DNA of 64,000 nucleotides from WHSW01 sp963828755. GTDB taxonomy: Bacteria; Actinomycetota; Thermoleophilia; Solirubrobacterales; 70-9. The notes under the pieces are model-generated. The model made no database searches and was not told the DNA's origin. It saw nothing but the letters and a program-made list of their open reading frames with translations. The stretch covers positions 68,468 to 132,467 of the forward strand of contig CAWHFY010000015.1 in assembly GCA_963828755.1 (NCBI GenBank), read 5' to 3'. A program made the position numbers and the translations under genes. This document shows positions 28,152 through 36,311 of this stretch, piece after piece (the stretch's first letter is position 1; each line of letters starts with the position of its first letter).

Positions 28152-28580
28152 CTATTCGGCCACGGCCTCGGGCGCCTCCGGGCCGTGGTCGTGCGGCCCG
28201 AGGCGCTCGGCCGGGAAGATCGAGAAGCTGCCGATCGCCGTGGCCAGCAACCGGCCGTGCTCGTCGGTTACCTCCGAGCGCAGCACCGCATTGCGGTCGT
28301 TGCGGCGGTCGAGGACCGACTCGCAATAGACCTCGCCCTCGCGCGCGGTCCGCAGGTAGTTGATCGAGATGTTGATGGTCGCGATCCGCTCGCCGCTCTC
28401 GCGCTTCACCCAGAGCGCCGAGCCCATCGAGTAGTCGACCATCGCGAAGGCGACCGGGCCCGACAGCAGGCCGGCGGCGTTGATCAGCTCCGGGCGCACG
28501 GTCAACGCGACCCGGTCGGCCGACTCCCAGCGCAGGCCGAGCCAGCGGGTGAGGCCGTCGATGCCGCCGTCGTTGGTCAG
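28152..28580 (-). CDS. PaaI-type hot-dog thioesterase
   Basis: This hot-dog-fold protein of about 142 residues would hydrolyse acyl-CoA thioesters. Core segments are LTVRPELINAAGLLSGPVAF, AMVDYSMGSALWV, TINISINYLRTAREGEVYCE and a closing strand RLLATAIGSFSIF. The frame runs without a stop into the upstream aldehyde dehydrogenase, but a shift in that gene explains this (see the dehydrogenase entry). No ATG, GTG or TTG lies at a suitable place; a CTG at 28580, overlapping the dehydrogenase TGA, is the best available start, so the true start is uncertain. Confidence 0.75.
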   Translation of the reverse strand: MTNDGGIDGLTRWLGLRWESADRVALTVRPELINAAGLLSGPVAFAMVDYSMGSALWVKRESGERIATINISINYLRTAREGEVYCESVLDRRNDRNAVLRSEVTDEHGRLLATAIGSFSIFPAERLGPHDHGPEAPEAVAE

Positions 28581-30161
28581 CGGCGCTTGAAGCCGAGGCG
28601 GTTCTTGAGCCCGCGGGCGTTGAGGAAGCGTGTAGAGGCGCCGCACGACGCCGCGCTTGCGGGCGCTGTAGGGGAACCAGACCGGCTCCGACTTCGCGGT
28701 CGGCAGGCGCGGGATCGTCACCGCCTCGGTGTGGCAGAACCTGCGGATGCCCTGGGCACCGTGGCGGACCCCGATCCCCGAGTTCTTCCAGCCGCCCATC
28801 GGCAGCCCGAGGATGTTGTAGTTGACCAGCACGTCGTTGACGTTGCAGTGGCCGGCCTCGATCCGGCGGGCGATCCGCTCGCCCTCTTCGGGGTCGCCGG
28901 CGAACACCGACGAGCCGAGCCCGTAGGTGGTGTCGTTCGCGAGTTCGATCGCGTGCTCGACGTCGCGCACCTTCATCACCGGGATCACCGGGCCGAAGGT
29001 CTCGTCCCGCATCACCTTCATCGAGTGGTCGACGTCGGCGATCACGGTCGGCTCGTACCAGTCACCCGGCCCGTCCTTGCGCTTGCCCCCGGTCAGGATC
29101 CGGGCGCCGGCGGCGCGTGCGTCCTCGACCTGCTCGGAGACGATGTCGACCTGGGCGGGCGAGGTCATCGCCCCGACCTCGGCGGTGTAGCTGTCGCCGT
29201 CGGCGCCCTGGCGCAGGGTCTCGACCTTCGCCCGCAGCTTGGTGACGAACTCGTCGTAAATCGGCTCCTCGACGTACACGCGCTCGATCGAGATGCAGAT
29301 CTGGCCCGAGTTCAGCAGCCCGCCCCAGGCGGTCGCGTTGACGGCGCGCTCGAGGTCGGCGTCGCGGGTGACGATCATCGGGTCCTTGCCCCCGAGCTCG
29401 AGGCTGACGGGGGTGAGCGTGTCGGCGGCGCGCTTCATGACGACCTTGCCGGTCCGCTCGGAGCCGGTGAACTGCATGTAGTCGGACTCGTCGACCAGCG
29501 CTCCGCCGGTCTCGCCCATGCCGTTGACGACCGCGAGCACGTCAGGGGCGCCGACGTCCTCGCGCCAGGCGCGGACCAGCTCCATCACCGTCAGCGGGGT
29601 GATCTCGGATGGCTTGATCACGACCGCGTTGCCGGCCAGCAGGGCCGCGATCGCGTCGCCGAGCGACAGGATCACGGGGAAGTTCCAGGGGCTGATCATG
29701 CCCACGACGCCGAACGGGCGGTAGACGATCTTCGCCCGCTTCGCCTTGAGCAGCGGGTTGTGCGGCGAGACGGTCTCGTCGGCGAGGAACTTGGGGCCCT
29801 GGTCGCACCAGAAGTTGATCGCCTCGAGCACGTAGAACGCCTCGAGCGTCGCGTCGGCGCGGACCTTGCCGGTCTCCTCCTGCATCAGCGAGTCGACCGC
29901 GTCCTGGTTGGCGAGGATCCAGTCGCGAAGGTTCTCGAGCCAGCGACGCCGGCCGCTGAACCCGATCGCCTCCCAGGCCGGCTGGTTGGCGCGCACGCGG
30001 GCGACGGTCGCGGCGACCTGCTCGGGGCCGTCGATCGCGAGCTCGCGGATCACCGAGCCGTCGACCGGGCGGTGGACGGCGAAGGTCTCGGGCGCCGCGG
30101 CGGGCTCGGCCGCGCCGTTGTCGGTGGTCGCAGTGGCGTCGGGGTGCGTCGCGGACTCCAT
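28577..30161 (-). CDS. NAD(P)-dependent aldehyde dehydrogenase, frame interrupted at 3' end
   Basis: This aldehyde dehydrogenase of about 528 residues has VSPWNFP-like ISPWNFPVILSLGDAIAALL, VIKPSEITPL, FTGSERTGK, the glutamate in VSLELGGKDPMIV and the catalytic cysteine in NSGQICIS. It resembles succinate-semialdehyde/coniferyl-type members. The frame changes near 28630; the alternative frame gives the expected FLNARGLKNRLGFK ending and a TGA at 28579-28577. Without that shift the gene would falsely fuse to the thioesterase. AGGAGG stands before the ATG at 30161. Confidence 0.92.
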
Positions 30162-30221
30162 CGTGTTCGTCCTCCTGGATCTGGCCGCAGCGGGTGCGCT
30201 GCGGACAATACTCGCGCGGAG

Positions 30222-31387
30222 CTAGCGCTGGGCGATCCGGAAGACGGGACCGTCGAGCGAGGCGACGTAGATGCGCCCGCCGCGGCCCTCGCCGAACGAG
30301 CTCGGCTGGTCGACGTCGAGGCCGATCGGACCGTCGCTGGCGCCCGGGTTCGATGGATCGAACGAGCGCAGCTGGCCGCCGCAGAAGTCGGCGTACAGAT
30401 AGCGGCCGGAGAGCGCCCGCAGCGAGGGACCGCGGACGACGTAGCCGCCCGTGACCGCGCAGTTGCTGCCGCTGGAGCTGTACTCGAGCACCGGGGGTCG
30501 GTAGTTGGCGGGCGCCCCGCCGCCCTCGAAGTCGTGGGTGCCCTCGAAGATGTCCCAGCCGAAGTTCGACCCGGCGAAGGTTGCCGACGGCCGACGTGGT
30601 CGACCTCCTCCCAGCTGTCCTGGCCGACATCGCCGATGTAGATGTCGCCGCCGCGGCTGTCGAACGAGAACCGGTACGGGTTGCGCAGGCCGAGCGCGTA
30701 GATCTCGTCCTGGCCCGCGCGCCCGACGAACGGGTTCGAATCGGGGACCGAGTAACCGCCCTTCTTGCGCGGGTCGATGCGCAGCAGCTTGCCCAGCAGG
30801 ACCTCGGGGTTCTGAGCGTTGCCGTGCGGGTCGCCCGCAGCGCCGCCGTCGCCGGTGCCGAGGTAGAGGAAGCCGTCGCGGCCGAACTGCAGCTGGCCCC
30901 CGTTGTGGTTCGGGAACTGCGGGTGCGGCACCTCGATCACCGTGCGGCGCGAGCCGGCATCGGCGCGGGTGGCGACCTTGCGCTTGCGGCGATACCCGTC
31001 CACCTCGATGTTGCCGTCCTTGTTGACGTAGTAGACGTAGAAGCGCCGCGTGCGGGCGTACTCGGGGTCGAAGGCGACCGAGAGCAGCCCCTGCTCGCCG
31101 CCGTAGAGGACGCGGTCGCTGAGGTCGAGGAAGGCGCGCTTCAGGGTCTTGCCCTCGCGGACCACCCGGATCGTCCCCGGCTGCTCGACGACGAACAGCA
31201 GCTTCTTCGCGCCCGGCGCGTCCTCGACGTAGACCGGCGCGTCGAAGCCGCCGACCCGGGCGAGCGTCAGCGCCGCGCCGCGCGCGTCGCCGGAGTCGGC
31301 TCCCGAGCTCGCGGCCACGCAGCCGAGCGCCAGCGCGGCAACCGCGAACGCGGTCGCGATCACTCCCCTGCCAGGGCGATGCGTCAT
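30222..31387 (-). CDS. PQQ-dependent sugar dehydrogenase family lipoprotein (GSDH), frame interrupted
   Basis: This is a six-bladed beta-propeller of the glucose/sorbosone dehydrogenase family on the cell surface. The N-terminus has a signal with LALGC lipobox. Propeller motifs include LFVVEQPGTIRVV, YGGEQGLLSVAFDPEY, PNHNGGQLQFGRDGFLYLG, GDGGAAGDP and ALGLRNPYRFSFD. The frame changes near 30590; the final part (TGGYVVRGPSLRALSGRYLY) is in another frame. TAGCCT stands seven bases before ATG 31387. A paralogue follows directly upstream on the same strand. Whether it uses PQQ or only keeps the fold is not known. Confidence 0.9.
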
Positions 31388-31407
31388 CTCGATCAGGCTA
31401 GCGCGGC

Positions 31408-32591
31408 TCACTCGGCGACCAACCTGTACACCGGGCCCTCCAGCGACACCGCGTAGACGTGACCGTCGAGGTCCTCGCCGAACGAGCTCAGCTGCTCCAC
31501 CCTCAGGCCGAGGTCGCGGTCGTCGGTCGCGGGCCGGTCGGGGACGGCGGGGAAGCTGTGCAGCTCGCCCTCGCAGAAGTCGCCGTACAGGTAGCGGCCG
31601 GCCAGCGAGGTCAGCTCCGCGTCGCGGACGACGTAGCCGCCGGTCACCGAGCAGCCTCGATCGCGCCCGTACTCGAAGACCGGCGGGGTCGCGTCCGGCG
31701 CCTGCTGGTCTTCGTTGAAGCGCTGGTCGCCCTCGAACGCGGACCAGCCGAAGTTGAGCTGCGGCCCGAGCTGGTCGCCGCGCACCGCGTCGATCTCCTC
31801 GAGCGTGTCCTGGCCGACGTCTCCGATCCAGAGGTCGCCCGGTGCGGCGGTCGAAGGAGTATCGCCACGGGTTGCGCAGCCCGAGCGCCGCGAGCTCGAA
31901 CTCCCCGGGCCGGGCGGGATCGAGTCGCAGCAGCTTGCCGAGCGGCTGCTCCGGATCCTGCGCCGTGCGCTCCGGGTCGCCGGCGCCGCCGCCGTCGCCC
32001 ATGCCGAGGTACAGGCGTCGCGTCCGGGCCGAAGAGCAGCAGGCCACCGTTGTGGTTGGAGGCGAAGTCGTCGATCTTCAGCAGCTCCTCGGCGCTCTCG
32101 GGGTCGGCCATGGCCGGGTCGCCGGCCGACCGCCGGTAAGCGACCGTCCGCGAGTCGCCCTCGGAGTCGGTGTAGTTGACGTAGAAGGCGCCCGAGTCGG
32201 CGTACTCGGGGTCGAAGGCGACCGAGAGCAGCCCCTGCTCGCCGCCGCAGGTGACCAGGTCGCCCAGGTCGAGGAAGACGCTCGGCTCGCCGCCGTCGAT
32301 CGGGACCCGCTGGATCCGGCCGCACTGCTCGACCACGTAGAGGTGGTCGGGGTCGCCGCTCGGCGGCTGGGTGACGTAGACCGGCTGGTCGAAGTCGCCG
32401 ACTCGGTCGAGCGCGACGCCGCCCTCGCCGTCGCCGACCGCGCCGGAGCCGGCGCCCGGCTTCGCGGTCGCGGTCGTCGACGTCGTCGAGGCGGGCTGGT
32501 CGGCGACCGTGGTCACGTCGTCCTCCCCGCAGCCGGCGGCGAGCAGCGCCGCTGACGCCAGTCCCGCAACGATCGCCCGCCGTGCCCGCAC
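31408..32591 (-). CDS. second PQQ-dependent sugar dehydrogenase family lipoprotein, frame interrupted twice
   Basis: This is a tandem paralogue of the downstream gene. GTG 32591, with TACCGT seven bases upstream, opens a lipoprotein signal (RRAIVAGLASAALLAAGC) and a threonine-rich linker. Propeller segments are LYVVEQCGRIQRV, CGGEQGLLSVAFDPEY, FASNHNGGLLLFGPD, YLGMGDGGGAGDP, ALGLRNPWRYSFD, GDLWIGDVGQDTLEEIDAV and CSVTGGYVVRD. Frame changes fall near 32015 and 31850; all blades are present, so the gene was probably intact before sequencing error. The gap between the two stops and starts is only 20 bases. Confidence 0.88.
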
Positions 32592-32624
32592 CGCCCGGAC
32601 GGTAGCGAGTCGGGTCCGCGGGCC

Positions 32625-33312
32625 CTACTGGGTTTCGATCGTGACGTCGCCGTTGTCGTCGACGCCGGCGCGCGGGGGCTTGTCGCTGATCGTGACCACG
32701 AACTCGCCCTTCACCGGGCTGCCGTCCTCGCCGACGGCTCGCGCCTTGCCGGTGAGCCCGGCGGCGAGCTCGTAATGGACCGTGTAGGTGCCGCCGACGA
32801 CCGGGGTGACGCGCCAGACGAGGTCCTTGCTCTCGCCGGACTCGAGCGGGCCGAACGCGAAGGTGTCGGTCTGTGCCGCCGAGGCGCCGCCCGGGGGGGC
32901 GGAGTCCAGCTCGGCGATGTCCTCGCCGGGCTCGAGCTGCTTCGGGAAGCCGTTCTCGAGGATCCACACGGGTCGGTTGGGGTTGGAGAGCCCCGGCTGG
33001 TCGCTTGCGCACCGAGAACGATCCGCCGCCCTTCTCGTCGCCGGTGTAGATGGTCACCGCGAGGTTCGGCACCGTCTTGTTGCCGGTGTTCTCGATCTCG
33101 AGCTGCAGGTCGCGGGTCTGGGCGAGCCGCTGATCGGTCGGGAACTTGGCCGACTGCACGGCGACCGGGAAGTCGCCCTCGGGCTCGTTCGCGTCCTGGC
33201 GCTGCTTGTCGCCACCGCACGCGGAGGCGACGATCGCGAGCCCAGCGAGCGCTGCCGCGAGTGGGGCTCGGACCAGGGCACCTCGGAAAGCTGGCAGGCG
33301 GCGGTTGCTTAT
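32625..33312 (-). CDS. predicted lipoprotein of unknown function, frame interrupted, unusual start
   Basis: A signal with ACGG lipobox (AALAGLAIVASACGG) is followed by an immunoglobulin-like region (RDLQLEIENTGNKTVPNLAV, then FAFGPLESGESKDLVWRVTP and GGTYTVHYELAAGLTGKA), which fits a CARDB-like surface domain. The frame changes near 33003 between the two halves. A strong GGGAGGAG ribosome site stands six to seven bases before an ATA codon at 33312, with no ATG/GTG/TTG suitable nearby, so either ATA is used or a base is wrong. A TTGCCG/TATGTT promoter lies at 33340-33367. Confidence 0.72.
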
Positions 33313-33339
33313 GGCGGTCTCCTCCCCCAAAGCGCGGGG

Positions 33340-33367
33340 AACATACCATCGCACGCGGTCCCGGCAA
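33340..33367 (-). promoter_or_regulatory. promoter of the 33.3-kb lipoprotein gene
   Basis: On the minus strand TTGCCG (33367-33362) and TATGTT (33345-33340) are separated by 16 bases. The start would fall around 33333, leaving a short leader with the GGGAGGAG ribosome site. Confidence 0.45.
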
Positions 33368-33500
33368 TCCGCTTCGGCCCGCGGGAGCGTGGCGGGCGGC
33401 TCGCAGCGGCGCGCCGACGGTTGTGGGTGGCGGCCAACCACCCCATCGAATAATGTTGTTGCCCTGGCGGCGGGAGAGGTCCGGCTGCCGGAGGAGAACT

Positions 33501-34307
33501 ATGGTCAGATCAGTCGCTGACAGGGCATTCCTGCCCGCCAAGAGCCTGTTCGAGCAGGTCGGGAACATGATGATCCTGACCGGCAAAACGATCACGGCCA
33601 CGGTCAGGCCGCCCTACCCCTACGGGGGCGAGTTCGTCGGCCAGTTTCTCTTCGTCCTGCAGCTTTCCTGGTTTCCGATGCTGATCAGCACCGTGGCCTT
33701 CGGCTTCGGCGCGCCGGGGTTGCAGGCGGCCAACTTCCTGTCCCTGTTCGGCTCGCTCGATCGCCTCGGCGGCTTCTTCATCTTGGCCTCGGTGCGCGAG
33801 TTCGCCCCACTGGTGACCTCGGTCGTCGTCGCCGGGGTCGCCGGCACCGCGATCACCGCCGACCTCGGGGCGCGCAAGATCCGCGAGGAGCTCGACGCGC
33901 TGCAGGTGCTCGGCGTCGATCCGATCAAGAACCTCGTCGTGCCGCGCTTCTTGGCGTTGATGCTGATCACCGGGCTGCTCGACGTGTACGCGCTGCTCTT
34001 CGGGATCGCCGGCGGGCTGTTCGCCGAGATCGCCTACGGCCAGCCGCTCGGAGGGTTCTTCGCGACGCTCTTCAACAACGCCTCGGTCACCGACCTCTGG
34101 GGCTCGATCCTCAAGTGCACGATCTTCGGCGCGATCATCGCCGTGGTCTGCTCCTACAAAGGGATGAATGCGTCCGGAGGCGCCGAGGGGGTGGGCCGTG
34201 CCGTCAACGAAGCGGTCGTCATCGCCTTCCTGGGGGTGTTCGCGTTCAACTACGTGTTCACCCAAACGCTGCTCGCGACCCATCCAGAGATTTCGGTGAT
34301 CAAGTGA
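33501..34307 (+). CDS. MlaE/YrbE-type ABC permease (YrbE-A)
   Basis: This 268-residue permease belongs to the Mla/Mce lipid-transport family. ATG 33501 follows GGAGGAGA. It has about five membrane segments and the family core FFILASVREFAPLVTSVVVA, GTAITADLGARKIREELDAL and LQVLGVDPIKNLVVPR. With the next two genes it makes a complete permease-permease-ATPase unit for moving lipids or sterols across the membrane. No MCE-domain substrate protein is encoded nearby, unlike canonical mce operons. Confidence 0.93.
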   Translation: MVRSVADRAFLPAKSLFEQVGNMMILTGKTITATVRPPYPYGGEFVGQFLFVLQLSWFPMLISTVAFGFGAPGLQAANFLSLFGSLDRLGGFFILASVREFAPLVTSVVVAGVAGTAITADLGARKIREELDALQVLGVDPIKNLVVPRFLALMLITGLLDVYALLFGIAGGLFAEIAYGQPLGGFFATLFNNASVTDLWGSILKCTIFGAIIAVVCSYKGMNASGGAEGVGRAVNEAVVIAFLGVFAFNYVFTQTLLATHPEISVIK

Positions 34308-34337
34308 TGCGTCGCTCGCCGTCGCGAGAGGCGACGC

Positions 34338-35156
34338 GTGAGCGCGAGCGGCGAGCGCCTGATGGGCTGGCTCGCCGTACCTCGCGACTGGCTGGGGAGC
34401 CTCGGCGACATCGCCAGGTTCAGCGGCAAGGTCATGGGGATCGTCTACTCGGGCCGCGTCATGCGGTTCTTCGGCGAGGCGCTGCGGCAGGCCGGGATCT
34501 TGATCTTGGGTTCGACGATCGTGATCTGGGGGCTGGTCTTCATCCTCGGCCTGCAGTGCGGGATCGAGGGCGCCTACTTCAACCGCTCGGTCGGCGCTCC
34601 CGCCTACGCCGGGGTGTTCGCCGCCTGGTGTGACCTGCGCGAGGTGATCCCCTACGGCTTCGGCTACATGATGGCCGCCAAGGTCGGCACCGGGATCGTC
34701 GCCGAGCTCGGCGCGATGCGGATCTCAGACGAGGTCGACGCGCTCGAGGTGATGGGGATCAACCCGATGATCTTCCTCTGCGGGACCCGCCTGCTCGGCG
34801 CCTGGATCACCCTGCCGTTCATGTACCTGGCGGCGATCGGGGTCGGCTACCTGGCCTCCTACCTGGCGGTGGTCGAGCAGGTCGGCGAGGTCTCCTCGGG
34901 CGGCTATTTCCTGGTCTTCTGGATGTTCCAGAACCCGCCCGACCTCTTATTCAGCCTGATCAAGGCGATGTTCATGGCGACCGCGATCGTGCTCGTCGGC
35001 TGCTACTACGGTTACACCGCCTCGGGCGGACCGGTCGGCGTCGGCACCGCGACGGCGAAGTCGATGGTCTTGAACATCGTCTTGGTGCACATCATCGGGA
35101 TGATGGGGACCCTGGTCTTCTGGGGCGCGAACCCGAGGGCGCCGATCGGCGGCTGA
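34338..35156 (+). CDS. MlaE/YrbE-type ABC permease (YrbE-B)
   Basis: This 272-residue second YrbE permease begins at GTG 34338, 30 bases after YrbE-A. Core segments: GYMMAAKVGTGIVAELGAMR, DEVDALEVMGINPMIFLCGT, LPFMYLAAIGVGYLASYLAV, and a C-terminal YYGYTASGGPVGVGTATAKS. It would pair with YrbE-A as a heterodimer, as in actinobacterial Mce systems. Confidence 0.93.
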   Translation: MSASGERLMGWLAVPRDWLGSLGDIARFSGKVMGIVYSGRVMRFFGEALRQAGILILGSTIVIWGLVFILGLQCGIEGAYFNRSVGAPAYAGVFAAWCDLREVIPYGFGYMMAAKVGTGIVAELGAMRISDEVDALEVMGINPMIFLCGTRLLGAWITLPFMYLAAIGVGYLASYLAVVEQVGEVSSGGYFLVFWMFQNPPDLLFSLIKAMFMATAIVLVGCYYGYTASGGPVGVGTATAKSMVLNIVLVHIIGMMGTLVFWGANPRAPIGG

Positions 35157-35218
35157 GGAGAGAGGAAGGACCGATGGCCGACGAACAGCGTTAGACGGAC
35201 GATCCGGGTACCGACGAG

Positions 35219-36196
35219 ATGGTCGCCGAGGAGCAGCCCGAGGACGAGCAGCTGACCACCCAGGAGGACGAGCATGAGCGCTTCGCCGAGCAGGCCGGCG
35301 GCTCCGAGGCGGGCGTCGAGGATTACGAGGAGCCCGCTCCCGAGCTCGGCAACCTGAACAAGGACTACACGATCCCCGGCGTCGACCCGTCCGAGTCGAA
35401 CCCGTACCGCTGGCACACCGGCGAGAAGCGCGACCACGGCGGCGAGGACGCGATCGAGATCATCGACGTGGTCAAGCAGTTCGGCCGCACGCGGATCCTC
35501 AACGGGCTCAACCTCGGCCTCCCGGACGACCAGATCTCGATGGTGCTCGGTCCTTCCGGCACCGGCAAGTCCGTGCTGATCAAGCACATCGTCGGCCTGC
35601 TCTACCCGGACTCGGGCGATGTGCTCGTGCACGGCGAGTCGGTCCCCAGCATGTCCGACGACGAGCTGTTCGAGATGCGCAAGAAGTTCGGCCTGCTGTT
35701 CCAGGACGGGGCGCTGTTCGGCTCGATGAACATCTTCGACAACGTCGCCTTCCCGCTGCGCCAGCACACCGACAAGTCGGAGGACGAGATCGGGGAGATC
35801 GTCAACCGGCGGCTCGGCGAGGTCGGCCTCTCGGAGGCGACCGAGAAGATGCCCAACGAGCTCTCGGGCGGGATGCGCAAGCGCGCCGGCTTCGCCCGGG
35901 CGCTGGTGCTCGACCCGGCGATCGTCATGTTCGACGAGCCCGACTCCGGCCTCGACCCGGTCCGCACCGCGCTGCTGTGCGAGCTGATCCGCGAGGTCCA
36001 CGAGGAGAACGGCGGCTGCTACATGGTGATCAGCCACGACCTCGGCACCGCGCGCCGGATCGCCGACTTCATCGCCGTGCTCTGGAAGGGCAAGATCGTC
36101 GAGTCCGGCCCCTCGGAGGAGCTGTTCAACTCCGACAACGAGTTCGTCAACCAGTTCCTCAACGCGGAGACGCAGGGCCCGCTCGCGATGGATTGA
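35219..36196 (+). CDS. Mce/Mla-type ABC ATP-binding protein (MlaF/Mkl-like)
   Basis: This is the ATPase of the YrbE transporter. A long acidic N-terminal extension (about 80 residues) precedes the ATPase: Walker A GPSGTGKSVLIKHI, signature LSGGMRKRAGFARAL, Walker B IVMFDEPDSGLDP and H-loop VISHDLGTA. The strongest ribosome site (GGAAGGACCG) actually precedes ATG 35174, whose frame is the same but hits a TAG after six codons (35192). The entry therefore begins at ATG 35219; a base error at the TAG would restore a 15-residue longer protein. Confidence 0.9.
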   Translation: MVAEEQPEDEQLTTQEDEHERFAEQAGGSEAGVEDYEEPAPELGNLNKDYTIPGVDPSESNPYRWHTGEKRDHGGEDAIEIIDVVKQFGRTRILNGLNLGLPDDQISMVLGPSGTGKSVLIKHIVGLLYPDSGDVLVHGESVPSMSDDELFEMRKKFGLLFQDGALFGSMNIFDNVAFPLRQHTDKSEDEIGEIVNRRLGEVGLSEATEKMPNELSGGMRKRAGFARALVLDPAIVMFDEPDSGLDPVRTALLCELIREVHEENGGCYMVISHDLGTARRIADFIAVLWKGKIVESGPSEELFNSDNEFVNQFLNAETQGPLAMD

Positions 36197-36311
36197 GCGG
36201 CCTGGTCGGCGTATGGTCGCTTGCGTCGAAGCAACGAGCCACTGCTACAACGAGCACCGAACGCCTCGGACCGGCGTGGCCGGGCGCACTCGCTCCCTAG
36301 TCTTGATCGAC

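Noticed and set aside
28152..30161. Aldehyde dehydrogenase-thioesterase fusion protein
   Set aside because: One uninterrupted frame joins them, but the alternative frame near 28630 gives the expected dehydrogenase C-terminus (FLNARGLKNRLGFK) and a TGA at 28579. A base error explains the apparent fusion better.
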